NCBI GenBank assembly: GCA_038501195.1
Contig: JBBPUQ010000006.1
Location: 1,674,001-1,738,000, forward strand
Length of the DNA: 64,000 bases
Source: Nemania diffusa
Lineage: Eukaryota > Ascomycota > Sordariomycetes > Xylariales > Xylariaceae
Direction: 5' to 3'
The translations under genes were made by a program, and so were the position numbers. This document shows, piece by piece, positions 63,679 through 64,000 of the stretch. The notes under the pieces were generated by a model. The model was given only the letters and a program-made list of their open reading frames with translations, did not search any database and was not told where the DNA came from. Numbering within the stretch: the stretch's first letter is position 1; the number at the start of each line of letters is the position of its first letter.

Positions 63679-64000
63679 TCACTGCAGAAGCAGACTCAGC
63701 TGCCTCCATACCCAAAATGCACCTATTCTAACCGCATCGCAGGCGTCGGGATTCTTGATCAACATCCTTTGTGCAAACCCGCTGGAAATAAGGTTGCTGA
63801 CCAGCATATCTTTGTGTCAGTAGATATACTGTTCGCCTGACATAGAGCGGCGCACACTCCATCTTACGCCAACAGCTTCACTTACCATGCGCCTCCCTCG
63901 CTTCGGAGAGCTTGCCATTCCGGTGATGTATACGCCAGGGTCCTGTGTCCTCTGTCTTATGACCGGCCAAGACTATTGTAAAGCTTAACCCAGCCCCCTT
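63679..64000 (-). CDS. 3' part of an unidentified gene running in from the right edge
   Basis: On the minus strand the window edge to 63,886 is open and protein-like (S-F-T-I-V-L-A-G-H-K-T-E-D-T, then K-L-S-E-A-R-E-A-H-G). A GTAAGT donor at 63,885 and an AAAG acceptor at 63,810, with CTGAC just upstream, define a 76-nt intron that joins in phase to a second exon, 63,809-63,679 (N-L-I-S-S-G-F-A-Q-R-M, then R-I-G-A-F-W-V-W-R-Q-L), ending in TGA. The family is not recognised. The 5' part lies outside the window. Confidence 0.45.
63810..63885 (-). other. inferred 76-nt intron
   Basis: GTAAGT donor, TACTGAC branch-like site ending 6 bases before the acceptor, AAAG acceptor; in phase with both flanking frames. 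The branch-acceptor distance is short. Confidence 0.45.

Overview
The window looks like a chromosome segment of a filamentous ascomycete (Pezizomycotina). Evidence: a very long AT-rich block whose repeats differ almost only by C-to-T and G-to-A changes (repeat-induced point mutation, RIP), an abrupt switch to normal base composition, short spliceosomal introns (GTAAGT or GTAAGA donors), a fungal PA-TM-RING ubiquitin ligase, and TACCTACCTAGGTA-type simple motifs common in Sordariomycete intergenic DNA. The species cannot be named.

Positions 1 to about 53,040 are AT-rich. Hand-counted sample lines give roughly 3% G+C near the left end and 10-13% further right. No gene in it can be intact: every frame is full of TAA/TAG. 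Its contents can still be partly read. Two Ty3/gypsy LTR-retrotransposon corpses lie back to back. One is on the minus strand (5,169-11,698) with 220-bp LTRs, a candidate ATAAT target duplication and a recognisable mutated reverse transcriptase (8,148-8,258). The other is on the plus strand (about 11,703-17,070) with a mutated CCHC zinc knuckle (12,667-12,708) and reverse transcriptase (14,365-14,475) in the same frame. A 1.17-kb element with 230-bp terminal inverted repeats lies at 17,071-18,241. A second copy at 4,230-5,168 lacks exactly one inverted repeat and stops at the LTR of the first retroelement. The rest is unreadable AT-rich DNA with a few tandem repeats, one nested duplication (50.7-51.9 kb) and two less-mutated islands (20.27-20.46 kb, 21.47-21.66 kb).

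Positions 53,040-54,090 form a boundary zone of non-mutated repeat DNA: a hairpin, six copies of a 15-bp unit, a 300-bp GGTAGGT-type minisatellite and a 270-bp repeat. Heavily mutated copies of its two dispersed parts lie inside the AT block at 21.5 kb and 52.7 kb, so the AT/GC border cuts through a repeat family.

Positions 54,090-64,000 have ordinary composition and hold few genes: a minus-strand fungal family protein (54,319-55,832, probably two exons), a clear two-exon plus-strand PA-TM-RING protein (58,154-60,764), a small plus-strand membrane protein (62,745-63,113), and the end of a probable minus-strand gene entering from the right edge. Two apparently decayed or unplaced coding fragments (56,851-57,117 minus, 61,856-62,242 plus) and a 179-bp insert bounded by perfect 22-bp inverted repeats lie between them. 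No operon-like or cluster logic links these genes. I saw no tRNA, rRNA or CRISPR. The best candidates for something undescribed are the repeat family straddling the AT/GC border and the 1.17-kb inverted-repeat element.
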